64,000 bases of DNA from Nocardia terrae (GCF_009760405.1 NZ_WRPP01000006.1:248001-312000), one strand, 5' to 3'. Positions 52,433 through 61,199 are shown, counted from the stretch's first letter. Made by a program: numbers and translations. Notes: generated by a model from the sequence alone, not told the origin.

Positions 52433-52512
52433 AGGACTTGAAAAGGCTCGGATCTTCCTAGGAAAAAAAGTCCTACCGTTCAAGTGTATGCCGTAGATCA
52501 CACCCGCTTGAA
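52433..52512. promoter_or_regulatory. Nested inverted repeats between MFS and KAS III genes
   Basis: AGGACTT (52433-52439) and AAGTCCT (52468-52474) enclose a perfect TTCCTAGGAA palindrome (52455-52464). CTTGAA (52437), TTCAAG (52479) and CTTGAA (52507) add further repeated hexamers. The region is AT-rich against its surroundings and serves two divergent promoters. Confidence 0.5.
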
Positions 52513-52620
52513 TGGTGGTATGTAGCCGATCTATCGTTCATTTTCAGCGAAGGCCGGACCCGAAATTATCGGCTGCTATACCTCCGCGAATCATTGCGTT
52601 CGAATTCGAAGCGAGTCACC

Positions 52621-53607
52621 ATGGGAATTTCCATTCGCAGCGTTGGTGCATATGTGCCCAGCTACGTCGAAACCAATCATGATTTAGCAAGGCAGATTAA
52701 CACCAGCGACGAATGGATCCGAAGCAGGACCGGTATTGCGCAGCGTTATATCATCGCGCCGGATCAATCGACAACTGATCTTGCCTACGGGGCTGCTCGC
52801 GCCGCACTCGAGGCGGCCGGCCGGCCGGATATCGATCTGCTAGTCGTAGCCACCGCTACGCCCGATCGCAGCGTCCCGGCGACCGCGCCACGCGTCGCGG
52901 ACCGGCTTGGAATCTCGGGAATACCGGCTTTCGATGTCGCCGCGGTCTGTTCCGGCTTCGTTTATGCCATGGCCGTCACCGAGGCGTTGATGCGTACGCT
53001 GGCACGGTCGAGGGCGCTCGTGGTGGGCGCCGATGCCTTCAGCCGGATTCTCGGGCCCGACGACCGTTCCACCAGGGCCATCTTCGGTGACGGCGCAGGC
53101 GCGTTCCTACTGGTCGCCGATCCGGACAGTGAGGAAGTTCTACTCGGGCGAGACCTCGGTTCGGATGGCTCGGGTCATGACCTGATCACCAGGCCGTCCA
53201 GTGGATCGGCGAGTGTCATCGACCACCTGGCCGGGCTACAGCCATACTTCGCTATGTCCGGCAAAGCGGTCTTCATGCAGTCGGTTCGCGCGATGGTTCA
53301 GTCGTCTGAGAACGCGTTGAAGGACGCGGGAAGAACGGCATCCGACGTCGATCTCCTGGTTCCCCACCAGGCCAATCTGCGCATCATCAACGCCGTTGCT
53401 GATGGGTTGTCGATTCCGGTCGCGCGGGCGGCGGTGAATATCGATCGGGTGGGAAATACTGTCGCCGCCTCGATCCCGCTCGCGGTACACGACGCCCTTC
53501 GTGCGGGAAAACTGAGAGCCGGCCAAACGGTCTTGATGACCGCCTTCGGCGGCGGACTCACCTGGGGCTCTCTGGTGCTTTCGTGGCCCGACAACGTAGC
53601 CCACTGA
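52621..53607 (+). CDS. Beta-ketoacyl-ACP synthase III (KAS III/FabH type)
   Basis: The 328-residue condensing enzyme starts chains by joining an acyl-CoA starter with malonyl-ACP. The triad is complete: Cys110 in AAVCSGF, His249 in PHQANLRI and Asn279 in GNTVAAS. The ATG at 52621 begins the domain. Codon 22 is a rare TTA. It is the first gene of the rightward operon, 44 bases before the ACP gene, and not beside housekeeping fab genes, so a dedicated role is likely. Confidence 0.93.
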   Translation: MGISIRSVGAYVPSYVETNHDLARQINTSDEWIRSRTGIAQRYIIAPDQSTTDLAYGAARAALEAAGRPDIDLLVVATATPDRSVPATAPRVADRLGISGIPAFDVAAVCSGFVYAMAVTEALMRTLARSRALVVGADAFSRILGPDDRSTRAIFGDGAGAFLLVADPDSEEVLLGRDLGSDGSGHDLITRPSSGSASVIDHLAGLQPYFAMSGKAVFMQSVRAMVQSSENALKDAGRTASDVDLLVPHQANLRIINAVADGLSIPVARAAVNIDRVGNTVAASIPLAVHDALRAGKLRAGQTVLMTAFGGGLTWGSLVLSWPDNVAH

Positions 53608-53651
53608 CCAGACACACCTGACATCTGATCCCACGTGGAAGGAGAGCAAAC

Positions 53652-53912
53652 ATGTCCGGATCCGAGGTAACCCAGGAGATCTCCATTGAATCCATCTCGC
53701 GAATTGGTGCGACAAAACTTGGAATTCCGCTTCCGGAGTTGCTTCCGGAGATGAAATTCGATGCCCTGGGGCTCGACTCCTTGGCGCTGCTCGAGTTCAA
53801 CATCGCACTTCAGCGCGCTTACGGTGTGGAACTGGCGGACGAGGACATCGACGGAGGCAATTCGATCACCGATGTCTACCACCTGCTGGTGAAGAAGAAC
53901 CACCATGGCTAG
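53652..53912 (+). CDS. Acyl carrier protein
   Basis: The 86-residue carrier has the phosphopantetheine site LGLDSLALLEF with Ser43 and the acidic four-helix pattern. GGAGAG precedes the ATG by 7 bases. Its end overlaps the KAS II start by 8 bases. It would carry the growing chain for the flanking KAS III, KAS II and reductase, and is loaded by the FabD at 45454. A phosphopantetheinyl transferase is not in the window. Confidence 0.95.
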   Translation: MSGSEVTQEISIESISRIGATKLGIPLPELLPEMKFDALGLDSLALLEFNIALQRAYGVELADEDIDGGNSITDVYHLLVKKNHHG

Positions 53913-55155
53913 GCCGATCGTGCGCGAAAGTGCGCAGGTCACCGGGCTGGGTGTGGTCAGCGCGGCTGGTTCCGACCTCGAGACGTTCTGGGGCGCAATA
54001 CTTTCAGGTCGTCCAACTACCACGGTCGTTCCGGCCTTGCATGACTCGATGATTCGACTCGGTCATGCCGTACCCGACGGCGATCTCGATGACACGGTGG
54101 ATATCTCGGTCCGCTCCCGTGCGGACCGATTCATACAGCTCGCGATCGCGGCCGCCCGCAAGGCCTTCGAAGATGCCGGTCTCAGTGAGGACGAAGTATC
54201 CGACCTCAGAACCGCGGTCGTGATCGGCAATTCGCTGGGCGGGGTCTCGACGATGGAGGTGCTCGACAGGACCGTCCGCGATGAGGGCGAGCGGTTCGTC
54301 TCTCCGCTCACTTTGCCCGCGGCGATCAACAACATGGCCGCTGGCTACATTGCGATGGAGTTGGGGTGTCATGGCCCGGCGTACGTGGTCTCCACAGCCT
54401 GTGCGTCGAGCACCGATGCGCTGGGGCTGGCGATGAAATTGATCCGGTCCGGAGAGTGCGACCTGGTGATCGCGGGTGGTACCGAGGCCGCGCTGACCGC
54501 GCCGGTGACCGCGGCGTTCCACCGAATGGGCGCAATCGATCGCAGTGTCCGCGCTCCCGGCGGCGGCAGCCGCGCATTCGCCTCCGATAGATCCGGCTTC
54601 ACGCTCGGCGAAGCAGCCGCGATCCTCGTCGTCGAATCGGCGACGAGCGCCGCCCGGAGGGGAGCGCGAACCTATGCGGAGATCACCGGTTATGCGGCCA
54701 CCAATGACGCCTACCATGTGACCTCCCCCGAGCCCGAAGGCCAGTGGTACCGCCAGGCGATTGTCGGTGCCGTCGCCGACGCTGGGATCGGTCTGCATCA
54801 GCTCGACTACTGGAATCTCCACGGCACCGGCACGGTCATGAACGACGCCGTCGAGACCAAGGTGGTCAATTCCCTTGTCGGGGAAAAGGTTCCGGTAAGT
54901 ACTACCAAGCCGGTGACAGGCCATTGTCTCGGGGCCGCCGGCGCGGTCGAGGCTGTGGTAGCCCTGCTGAGCATCTTGCACGAGGCCATTCCACCCAACG
55001 GTAACGGGCTCGATCTGGATCCGGCGCTGAATCCGATCGACCTGGTCACCATTCCCCGTACCGGCCGGGTGAACTACGCGATGTCCAGCTCACTGGGGTT
55101 CGGCGGCCACAACGCGGCGGTCGTTTTCGCCAAAACTGAGAGGACTCGACCGTGA
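53905..55155 (+). CDS. Beta-ketoacyl-ACP synthase II (KAS II/FabF type)
   Basis: The 416-residue elongating condensing enzyme has Cys166 in STACASST, His306 in HGTGTVMND and His340 in KPVTGHCLGAAG, so it is catalytically complete. There is no separate chain-length-factor gene, which makes it FabF-like rather than a minimal aromatic PKS. It overlaps the ACP gene by 8 bases and the SDR gene by 4 (GTGA), so the set is translationally coupled. Confidence 0.94.
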   Translation: MARPIVRESAQVTGLGVVSAAGSDLETFWGAILSGRPTTTVVPALHDSMIRLGHAVPDGDLDDTVDISVRSRADRFIQLAIAAARKAFEDAGLSEDEVSDLRTAVVIGNSLGGVSTMEVLDRTVRDEGERFVSPLTLPAAINNMAAGYIAMELGCHGPAYVVSTACASSTDALGLAMKLIRSGECDLVIAGGTEAALTAPVTAAFHRMGAIDRSVRAPGGGSRAFASDRSGFTLGEAAAILVVESATSAARRGARTYAEITGYAATNDAYHVTSPEPEGQWYRQAIVGAVADAGIGLHQLDYWNLHGTGTVMNDAVETKVVNSLVGEKVPVSTTKPVTGHCLGAAGAVEAVVALLSILHEAIPPNGNGLDLDPALNPIDLVTIPRTGRVNYAMSSSLGFGGHNAAVVFAKTERTRP

Positions 55156-55835
55156 ATCACCTGATCATCGGAGGCTCTAGCGCACTAGGACGTGTTGTCG
55201 TGAAGCAACTCTCGGCTCGTGGCGACGCCATTGTCGCGACGAGCCGCATGCCCGAACCTGACCAGGTCCTCTGCGATGTGACCTCCGAGAACCAAGTCGC
55301 CGATGCGATCGCGACAGCCACCGCTCGGCTCGGCTCGCTCGACTCGGTGATCTATCTACCGGGCTTCAGCGCCGATGGATCCTCGACCAGTCTTGCGACC
55401 GAACTCATGGTCACCAGTCTCGAGATCAATACCATTGGCGCATTTCGCGTCGCTCGAGAGGCGCTCCGTGCCGCCGGCACCCATCCCTGCGCTCTCACAT
55501 TCGTCGGTACCACCAACGCGCTGCGCGGGGTCGCGGGGCAGGCCGCGTACACGGCGGGAAAGGCAGCGTTGCTGGGACTGGCTCGATCACTGGCTGGCGA
55601 ATTCGGCCCGCGAGGTCACCGAATCAACGTCGTCGCCCCGGGATACATCGACGGAGGCCTGACCGTCGGTCTCACCCCGCGTAACCGGGAACAAATCGAA
55701 CGAATCATTCCATTACGCAGGTTCGCCGACATGGAAGAGATCGCCAACGTGATCGCCTTCGTCGCGAGCTCGAAGTCGACCTACCTCAACGGCGCGGTCA
55801 TCTACGCCGATGGCGGATTGGCCATGGGCCATTGA
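55152..55835 (+). CDS. SDR-family reductase (FabG-like)
   Basis: The 227-residue short-chain dehydrogenase has IGGSSALGR as the cofactor loop and YTAGK as the catalytic Tyr-Lys. The catalytic Ser position reads GTT, so Thr takes its place. The C-terminal YLNGAVIYADGGLA is typical. Codon 188 is a rare TTA. It could reduce the beta-ketoacyl-ACP, or reduce a later butenolide. It overlaps KAS II and abuts the AfsA-like gene. Confidence 0.9.
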   Translation: MNHLIIGGSSALGRVVVKQLSARGDAIVATSRMPEPDQVLCDVTSENQVADAIATATARLGSLDSVIYLPGFSADGSSTSLATELMVTSLEINTIGAFRVAREALRAAGTHPCALTFVGTTNALRGVAGQAAYTAGKAALLGLARSLAGEFGPRGHRINVVAPGYIDGGLTVGLTPRNREQIERIIPLRRFADMEEIANVIAFVASSKSTYLNGAVIYADGGLAMGH

Positions 55836-56737
55836 CCGGCGATCACAACAGATCGGATGCCCAGATGTTGGTGGCACCACATCATGTTCATCGCACCCGC
55901 AGCGATCAAACGCTGCTGGCGACCGCGCGCGCGATCGACGCGAACACGAGCACCGCGGAAGTCAAACAGGAGCCGACAAGCGACTCGTACTACCGCGATC
56001 ACGTCTGCGGGCGGTCGATGGCGCTCATGCGCGGGATAGAAGCGATTCGTCAACTCGAGACGCTGTCGGCGCACCTCTACTACGGGGTGAGTCATGACGC
56101 GAAATTCGTGCTGCGCGAATGGGAGTTCTCGGCCAACTGCGTCAACGACGCTCCCTCGTCGGTTGGCTTCGTGTCACTGTTGCGCGACACACCTGCCGAC
56201 CGCGGTCGCACGGTCGAGTACGTCGGGACCGCGACCCTGGTCGAGATCAAGGTGTGTATGGAACGGCTCGTAGTGTCCTATGTCACGCCTGAGATCTACA
56301 AGGCGATCAGATACCGGGGGTCCGCGCCGACGGTGCTCAGTGCCCATACCAACGTTCGAAACTACTGCGCGCCTGCTGATCACGCACGATTGGGGCTCGA
56401 CGCTCCCGATCATGTCGCGGTCGGCCACGATCGGGCCAATGGCCACCTGTGTGTCGCCGCCGATACCGGCAACCCGGCCTACTTCGATCACGTCCAGGAC
56501 CACTGGCCCGGCATGGTGCTGACCGAGGCAGCCATCCAAGCGGCACACCTTCATCTTGGACGCGTTCTACCTTGCACCGCGGTCCGGGCGAGATTTGACC
56601 GCTACCTGGAGCTTTCCATCCCCGTACATATCGAAATCGGGGACGTGACCGAATCCGGCGGACTGGTCGAGCTGGCCGTCGGATTCGTTCAGGCGGGCTC
56701 CACGGGTGCATCCATGAAGCTGACCTTCGAATCCTGA
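55832..56737 (+). CDS. AfsA-family protein (A-factor/butenolide synthase homologue)
   Basis: The protein of up to 301 residues has two AfsA hotdog repeats. The first has VHR at the start, IEAIRQLETLSAHLYYGV and VLREWEFSAN. The second has the family hallmark YFDHVQDHWPGMVLTEAAIQAAHL and RYLELSIPVHIEIGDV. AfsA homologues join a beta-ketoacyl thioester to dihydroxyacetone phosphate. The TTG at 55832 overlaps the SDR stop by 4 bases; the ATG at 55865 is an equal choice. The next gene is a HAD phosphatase, as in methylenomycin furan loci (MmfL/MmfP). Confidence 0.88.
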   Translation: MTGDHNRSDAQMLVAPHHVHRTRSDQTLLATARAIDANTSTAEVKQEPTSDSYYRDHVCGRSMALMRGIEAIRQLETLSAHLYYGVSHDAKFVLREWEFSANCVNDAPSSVGFVSLLRDTPADRGRTVEYVGTATLVEIKVCMERLVVSYVTPEIYKAIRYRGSAPTVLSAHTNVRNYCAPADHARLGLDAPDHVAVGHDRANGHLCVAADTGNPAYFDHVQDHWPGMVLTEAAIQAAHLHLGRVLPCTAVRARFDRYLELSIPVHIEIGDVTESGGLVELAVGFVQAGSTGASMKLTFES

Positions 56738-56798
56738 ACCGCACCAGCGTATTCCGACAACCCGAAGTTCCAACCGCCCCGCAACCTGGAGGGATCCA

Positions 56799-57491
56799 AT
56801 GCAACTCGAACAAATCAAGTTGATCGCTGTTGACACCGACGGTGTGCTCTTCAACGACACGTACAGTCCGGTCATCGAACGCTTCGTCACCAAGCACGGC
56901 GGCGCCTACACCGCCGAGGTGGAGCGGGCAGTCTGGGGCTCGCCACAGATCGCGGCCGGTCAGAACATGGCTTTGACGTGCCGTTTGCCCTGGTCCGGAA
57001 AGACCACGATCGAGGCGTTCTTCGAAGAACGTGACAGGTACCTGCTCGAGCACCCGGTCCAGATCGCCTCGGGCGTCGAGGCATTCCTGCAGACCTTGGC
57101 CTCGACCGGCGCCAGGATCATCAGCTATGGCGGGCGCGACCGCTCGTACTCGTTCGACAAATTCCTCAGCCCCTTCGCTGACTACTTCGATCCCCATATT
57201 CCCTACATCGACGTCAATGACTTCCGTCCCGGCATGGCCGAGATCGTCGAAGACATCTGCGGAGTCGAATTCCAGCAGGCACTGTTCATCGATGACATCA
57301 ACCGCGTCGGGGAGGTGTGTAAGGCCCTCGGTGCCGGATTCATCGGCATCCCGTCCTCGGCGCCGCACAACTTCCAGCGCCGACAGATGACCGAAACCGG
57401 TGTCCGGCACATGGTTTCGGAACTGGCAGCGATCGACGCCATCATGCTGTCCAGCATCGACAAGGAACTCGCCGCGGGCAGTCACTGGTAA
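56799..57491 (+). CDS. HAD-superfamily phosphatase
   Basis: The 230-residue HAD enzyme has motif I DTDGV with nucleophile Asp12 and Asp14, motif II Ser109 in ISYGGR, and motif IV with Asp165-Asp166 in FIDDINRVG. A helical cap lies between about 20 and 85. GGAGGG stands 5 bases before the ATG. Directly after an AfsA homologue it is well placed to remove the phosphate from the butenolide intermediate, as proposed for MmfP. A strong hairpin ends the operon. Confidence 0.88.
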   Translation: MQLEQIKLIAVDTDGVLFNDTYSPVIERFVTKHGGAYTAEVERAVWGSPQIAAGQNMALTCRLPWSGKTTIEAFFEERDRYLLEHPVQIASGVEAFLQTLASTGARIISYGGRDRSYSFDKFLSPFADYFDPHIPYIDVNDFRPGMAEIVEDICGVEFQQALFIDDINRVGEVCKALGAGFIGIPSSAPHNFQRRQMTETGVRHMVSELAAIDAIMLSSIDKELAAGSHW

Positions 57492-57510
57492 TGCCGGTGT
57501 TCGGTGAACG

Positions 57511-57540
57511 GCTGCGGTGGCCGACCCCGGCCGCCGCAGC
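57511..57540 (+). terminator. Terminator of the KAS-ACP-AfsA operon
   Basis: GCTGCGGTGGCC (57511-57522) and GGCCGCCGCAGC (57529-57540) pair with one G-T wobble around a 6-base loop, between the HAD gene and the convergent reductase gene. Confidence 0.75.
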
Positions 57541-57588
57541 TCCATCGAGAATCGGTCGGCAGTTGGCCAACTCGTCGATTGAGCTCTG

Positions 57589-59034
57589 TTATCTCAGGGC
57601 TTCGGCTGCCCCTCTGCTGACATGAACCATCTTCGCGCGCTCGACGACCTTGACCCGCTCGCGGCCCTGCGGCTCGCCCAGGGCGCGCTCGTGCGCGTCG
57701 AGGCGGTACCAGCCGGCCCAGGTGGTGAAGGGGATGCCCTTGCCCTCGAGGAACTCGGTCACGGCGTCGGGCTCCGGCTTGGCGGCCGGGGTGAAGTTCG
57801 CGGCGTCGTCGAGCAGGCAGGCGATGGTCTCGTTGGCGTCGCCCTTGGTGTGGCCGATGAGGCCGACCGGGCCGCGCTTGATCCAGCCGGTGACGTAGGT
57901 GGCGGGCATGTAGCGGTCCGCGCCGTCGGCGTCTTCGTCGACGAGCACGCGTCCGGCCTCGTTGGGCACGGTGCCGGCCTGGTCGTCGAAGGGCAGCAGC
58001 GGGATGTTCTGCGACAGGTAGCCCACCGCGCGGTACACGGCCTGGATGTCCCAGTCCTTGAATTCGCCGGTGCCCTTGCAGTTCCCGGTGCCGTCGAGCT
58101 GGGTGCGCTCGGTGCGCAGGCCCACGACCTTGCCGTTCTCGCCGAGGATTTCCGAGGGGTTCTCGAAGAAGTGCAGGAACAGCTTGTGCGGGCGGTCGCC
58201 GATATCGCGAATGGCCCACTGCTCCAACGTGTTGCAGATCATGTCGACCTGCTTGGAGTGGCGGCGCGCGGCCTCGGAGCCCTCGTCGTAGTCGATGTCC
58301 TCGGGATCGACGATGACCTCGATGGTCGGCGAGTGGTCGAGTTCGCGCAGCTCGAGCGGGGTGAACTTGGCCTGGGCGGGACCGCGGCGGCCGAACACGT
58401 GCACTTCCAGGGCCTTGTTGGCCTTGAGGCCGTCGTAGACGTTCGGCGGGATCTCGGTCGGCAGCAGCTCGTCGCCGGTCTTGGCGAGCACGCGCGCCAC
58501 GTCGAGGGCGACGTTGCCGACGCCGAGGACGGCGACCTTCTCGGCGTCCAGGGGCCAGGTGCGCGGCACGTCGGGGTGCCCGTCGTACCAGGACACGAAG
58601 TCCGCGGCGCCGTAGGAGCCGTCCAGGTCGATGCCCGGAACCTCCAGGGCGCGGTCGGCATTGGCGCCGGTGGAGAAGATGACCGCGTCGTAGAACTGGC
58701 GCAGGTCCTCGAGGGTGATGTCGGTGCCGTAGTCGATATTGCCGAGCAGGCGCACCGAGTCCTTGTCGAGGACCTTGTGCAGGGCGGTGATGATGCCCTT
58801 GATGCGCGGGTGGTCGGGCGCGACGCCGTAGCGGATCAGGCCGAAGGGCGCGGGCATGCGCTCGTAGAGGTCGATGCTCACCCCGGTGAAACCGGCCGGG
58901 GTGTCGGACTTCATCAAGGCGTCGGCGGCGTAGATGCCGGCCGGTCCTGCGCCCACGATCGCAATGCGTAGCGGGCGGGTCGATCTACGTCGGGTTGGTG
59001 TATCTGCGGCCGTGGGGATGGGTTCTACGGGCAT
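57589..59034 (-). CDS. fprA: NADPH-ferredoxin reductase, FprA type
   Basis: The 481-residue flavoenzyme of the adrenodoxin-reductase type has FAD motif GAGPAGIYAA, RYGVAPDHPRIK and the NADPH motif GVGNVALDVARVL. VFGRRGPAQAKFT and TGWIKRGPVGLIGHTKGDA follow. It moves electrons from NADPH to ferredoxin. Its GC-rich codon use looks more like housekeeping genes than the neighbouring biosynthetic genes. It could serve as electron source for cluster enzymes, but no ferredoxin or P450 lies nearby. Confidence 0.93.
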   Translation of the reverse strand: MPVEPIPTAADTPTRRRSTRPLRIAIVGAGPAGIYAADALMKSDTPAGFTGVSIDLYERMPAPFGLIRYGVAPDHPRIKGIITALHKVLDKDSVRLLGNIDYGTDITLEDLRQFYDAVIFSTGANADRALEVPGIDLDGSYGAADFVSWYDGHPDVPRTWPLDAEKVAVLGVGNVALDVARVLAKTGDELLPTEIPPNVYDGLKANKALEVHVFGRRGPAQAKFTPLELRELDHSPTIEVIVDPEDIDYDEGSEAARRHSKQVDMICNTLEQWAIRDIGDRPHKLFLHFFENPSEILGENGKVVGLRTERTQLDGTGNCKGTGEFKDWDIQAVYRAVGYLSQNIPLLPFDDQAGTVPNEAGRVLVDEDADGADRYMPATYVTGWIKRGPVGLIGHTKGDANETIACLLDDAANFTPAAKPEPDAVTEFLEGKGIPFTTWAGWYRLDAHERALGEPQGRERVKVVERAKMVHVSRGAAEALR

Positions 59035-59126
59035 TGTTGTCCTATTGATGTGACCGGAAACAGGTGGTGCGGCACCTCGAACTCGAAGTGCCGCACCAGG
59101 TCTCGCGCTCGATGCCGTCCGCCGGG

Positions 59127-60353
59127 CTACCGGGCGCTGATGTCCGCGGGGTTCTTGCCGACCAGTGCGCGTCCGTGCACCATCTGCGGCATCCCCATGC
59201 CGAACCCGGCATGCCGACTGCCGACGTGAATGTCACGCCATACCAGCTGAAGTGGGTTGACTTCGGCGAAAGACGCTGTGCCATGGGCAGTTACCAAAAC
59301 GTCGATCGCCTCGCGGCACGTCTGCGCCACATGGGCGGCGTGCATTCGGATTCGGGCGTTCCGCACCGGATCCGGGCTCTCGCCCGATCTCGCGGCCTGG
59401 TCGACTGTCGACGCGATATGGCGGGCATGCAGGTAGGCGGTGTCGAGCATCATCGATGCCTCGGCGAGGTCGATATGGAAGGCGGGGGAGTCGGCCTGGC
59501 TGGCGAAATTCGACGAGGTGACCTTGCGAACCGGTGCCTTCTCGAGCACGTAGTCGTACGCGCGATGCACTCCACCGATCAAGGCCCCGATCAGACCGGT
59601 CGAGAGCACGCCCCAATAACTCGACCGATACAGGTCGCCGGCGTCGTCGGGCAGTGCGATCGTGCCGCTCATGACAGCGGTCAGGGACACGATCCGGTGT
59701 GCCGGGATGAACAGCTCCCGGGCTACCACCGTGTTGCTTCCGGTACCGCGTAAACCGACGACGTGCCAGGTGTCCTCGACCTCGAGTCGTTCGCGCGGCA
59801 TGAGAACGAGGTGGGGGCCGAGGCTTTCGGGCTCGGAGCCCGAGGGGATGCGCGCGATTACCCAGTCGCAATGCAGGGATCCCGACGCGAACGGCCATTT
59901 CCCGTTGACGATGACACCGCCCGCGACCCGCTCAACCTGCGCCGGGGCATCGCCGATCATCAATGCGGTTCGTGCATCGGGATTTTCGGCCCATACTTCA
60001 TTGCGTGCCCGCTGGGGGAACAGGGCGGCGACGTAGTTTCCCAGATTCAGCACACTGGTCACCCACGCGGTCGAGGAGCAACCGCGGGCCAGCTCGCAGA
60101 TCACTGCGAGGCTGGTCGACGGAACGGCCTCGTAGCCGCCGAATTCGCGGGGGGTGTACATCCGGAAGAGTCCCGCGTCTCCTATCGCCGCCACTGTGCG
60201 GTCGCTGAGACGTCGGTGTGCGTCGTGGCCGGTGGATTCCTCCGCGAGCAGCTCTCGCAGCTTCGACGCCCGGGTCAGTAATTCGTCCGGAGTCGGAAGC
60301 GTGAGCGGTGTTGCGGGCCCGGCCGCCAGGTACGTTTCAGTCATTTCAACCAT
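59127..60353 (-). CDS. Acyl-CoA-dehydrogenase-fold flavin monooxygenase (group D type)
   Basis: The 408-residue protein has the acyl-CoA dehydrogenase fold: MYTPREFGGYEA, then VNGKWPFASGSLHCDWVI, then WHVVGLRGTGSNTVVARELFIP, and a C-terminal helical domain of the HsaA/HpaB-like kind. The FASG and GTGS lines fit FMN/FADH2-dependent monooxygenases such as HsaA or nitrososynthases rather than true dehydrogenases, as the catalytic Glu is absent. It probably hydroxylates the cluster product and needs reduced flavin. Confidence 0.82.
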   Translation of the reverse strand: MVEMTETYLAAGPATPLTLPTPDELLTRASKLRELLAEESTGHDAHRRLSDRTVAAIGDAGLFRMYTPREFGGYEAVPSTSLAVICELARGCSSTAWVTSVLNLGNYVAALFPQRARNEVWAENPDARTALMIGDAPAQVERVAGGVIVNGKWPFASGSLHCDWVIARIPSGSEPESLGPHLVLMPRERLEVEDTWHVVGLRGTGSNTVVARELFIPAHRIVSLTAVMSGTIALPDDAGDLYRSSYWGVLSTGLIGALIGGVHRAYDYVLEKAPVRKVTSSNFASQADSPAFHIDLAEASMMLDTAYLHARHIASTVDQAARSGESPDPVRNARIRMHAAHVAQTCREAIDVLVTAHGTASFAEVNPLQLVWRDIHVGSRHAGFGMGMPQMVHGRALVGKNPADISAR

Positions 60354-60433
60354 CCATGCATGTTCTGTGGATTTAGTTCTTGCCGGAATTGCTGGTGCGG
60401 TATTTTCGTATCGGTGACCGGGCAGGGTTGATG

Positions 60434-61057
60434 TCAGACCATGGAGACGGTCAATTCGCGATCCAGTCGGGGTAGGCGATCCCGCAGCGCGGATTCATCG
60501 ATATGGCCGATATTCACGACCAGAAGAGATTCGTACCGGCCGTCGGGAAAGAGTTCCGCGTTGATGCCGTCGCGATCGAATCCGCCGATCGGTCCGGCGG
60601 CCAGTCCCACTGCGCGAACGGCCATGATGAAGTACGCACATTGGAGGGTGGCGTTGAAAATGCCTTTGCGGCGGCGCTCCTCGATGTTGGTCTCGTAGTG
60701 GCCCTGCAGAGTCGTGTTATAGGGAATCAGTGTTTCGAGGTGGGTGTGGTAGCGCGTGTCATAGGCCAGTACCGCGACCACTGGGGCTGATTTCGATTTG
60801 ACGTCGTTGCCGGCGGCCAGATGGGGTAGTAGACGTTCGCGGGCTTCCGGCGTGCGCGCGAAAACCACCCGCATGGGTTGGCTGTTGTGGCCGGTAGGGG
60901 CCCATCTGGTGAGTTCCCAGATGGCGTGGAGGTCCTCGTCGGTGACCGGTAGCGGCAGGAATCTGCGGGGTGTGCGGGATTCGGTGAACAACAGCGCCAG
61001 TCCGTCGTCCGAGAGTGAGAGACGGTTCGGAGTAATTGCGATTGCCTGATCGGACAT
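60434..61057 (-). CDS. Nitroreductase family protein (RutE/HadB-like)
   Basis: The 207-residue FMN enzyme matches the RutE/HadB branch: FTESRTPRRFL, WAPTGHNSQPMRVVF, VAVLAYDTRYHTHL, ATLQCAYFIMAVRAVGL and the PIGGFDRDGI segment. RutE reduces malonic semialdehyde. In this cluster it might instead reduce an enone or supply reduced flavin to the halogenase and monooxygenase. GGAGA precedes the ATG. Confidence 0.87.
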   Translation of the reverse strand: MSDQAIAITPNRLSLSDDGLALLFTESRTPRRFLPLPVTDEDLHAIWELTRWAPTGHNSQPMRVVFARTPEARERLLPHLAAGNDVKSKSAPVVAVLAYDTRYHTHLETLIPYNTTLQGHYETNIEERRRKGIFNATLQCAYFIMAVRAVGLAAGPIGGFDRDGINAELFPDGRYESLLVVNIGHIDESALRDRLPRLDRELTVSMV

Positions 61058-61199
61058 CTGGGTCTATCTCCAATTTCTGGGTAGCGGGTTGATCTTGCCG
61101 TTATTCGTCCTCACCTCGGTGACCATGTTCTTCGCACCGGGTGGCTCGGGGACAGGGTCCGGAGACCCAAATTTCGAGTGATTGGCGCAGCAGCTCGTA

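Noticed and set aside
52621..55835. KAS III, ACP, KAS II and SDR as a housekeeping fatty acid synthase locus
   Set aside because: Mycolic-acid actinomycetes keep FAS II genes in a different arrangement; here they are coupled to AfsA and HAD genes and contain TTA codons.
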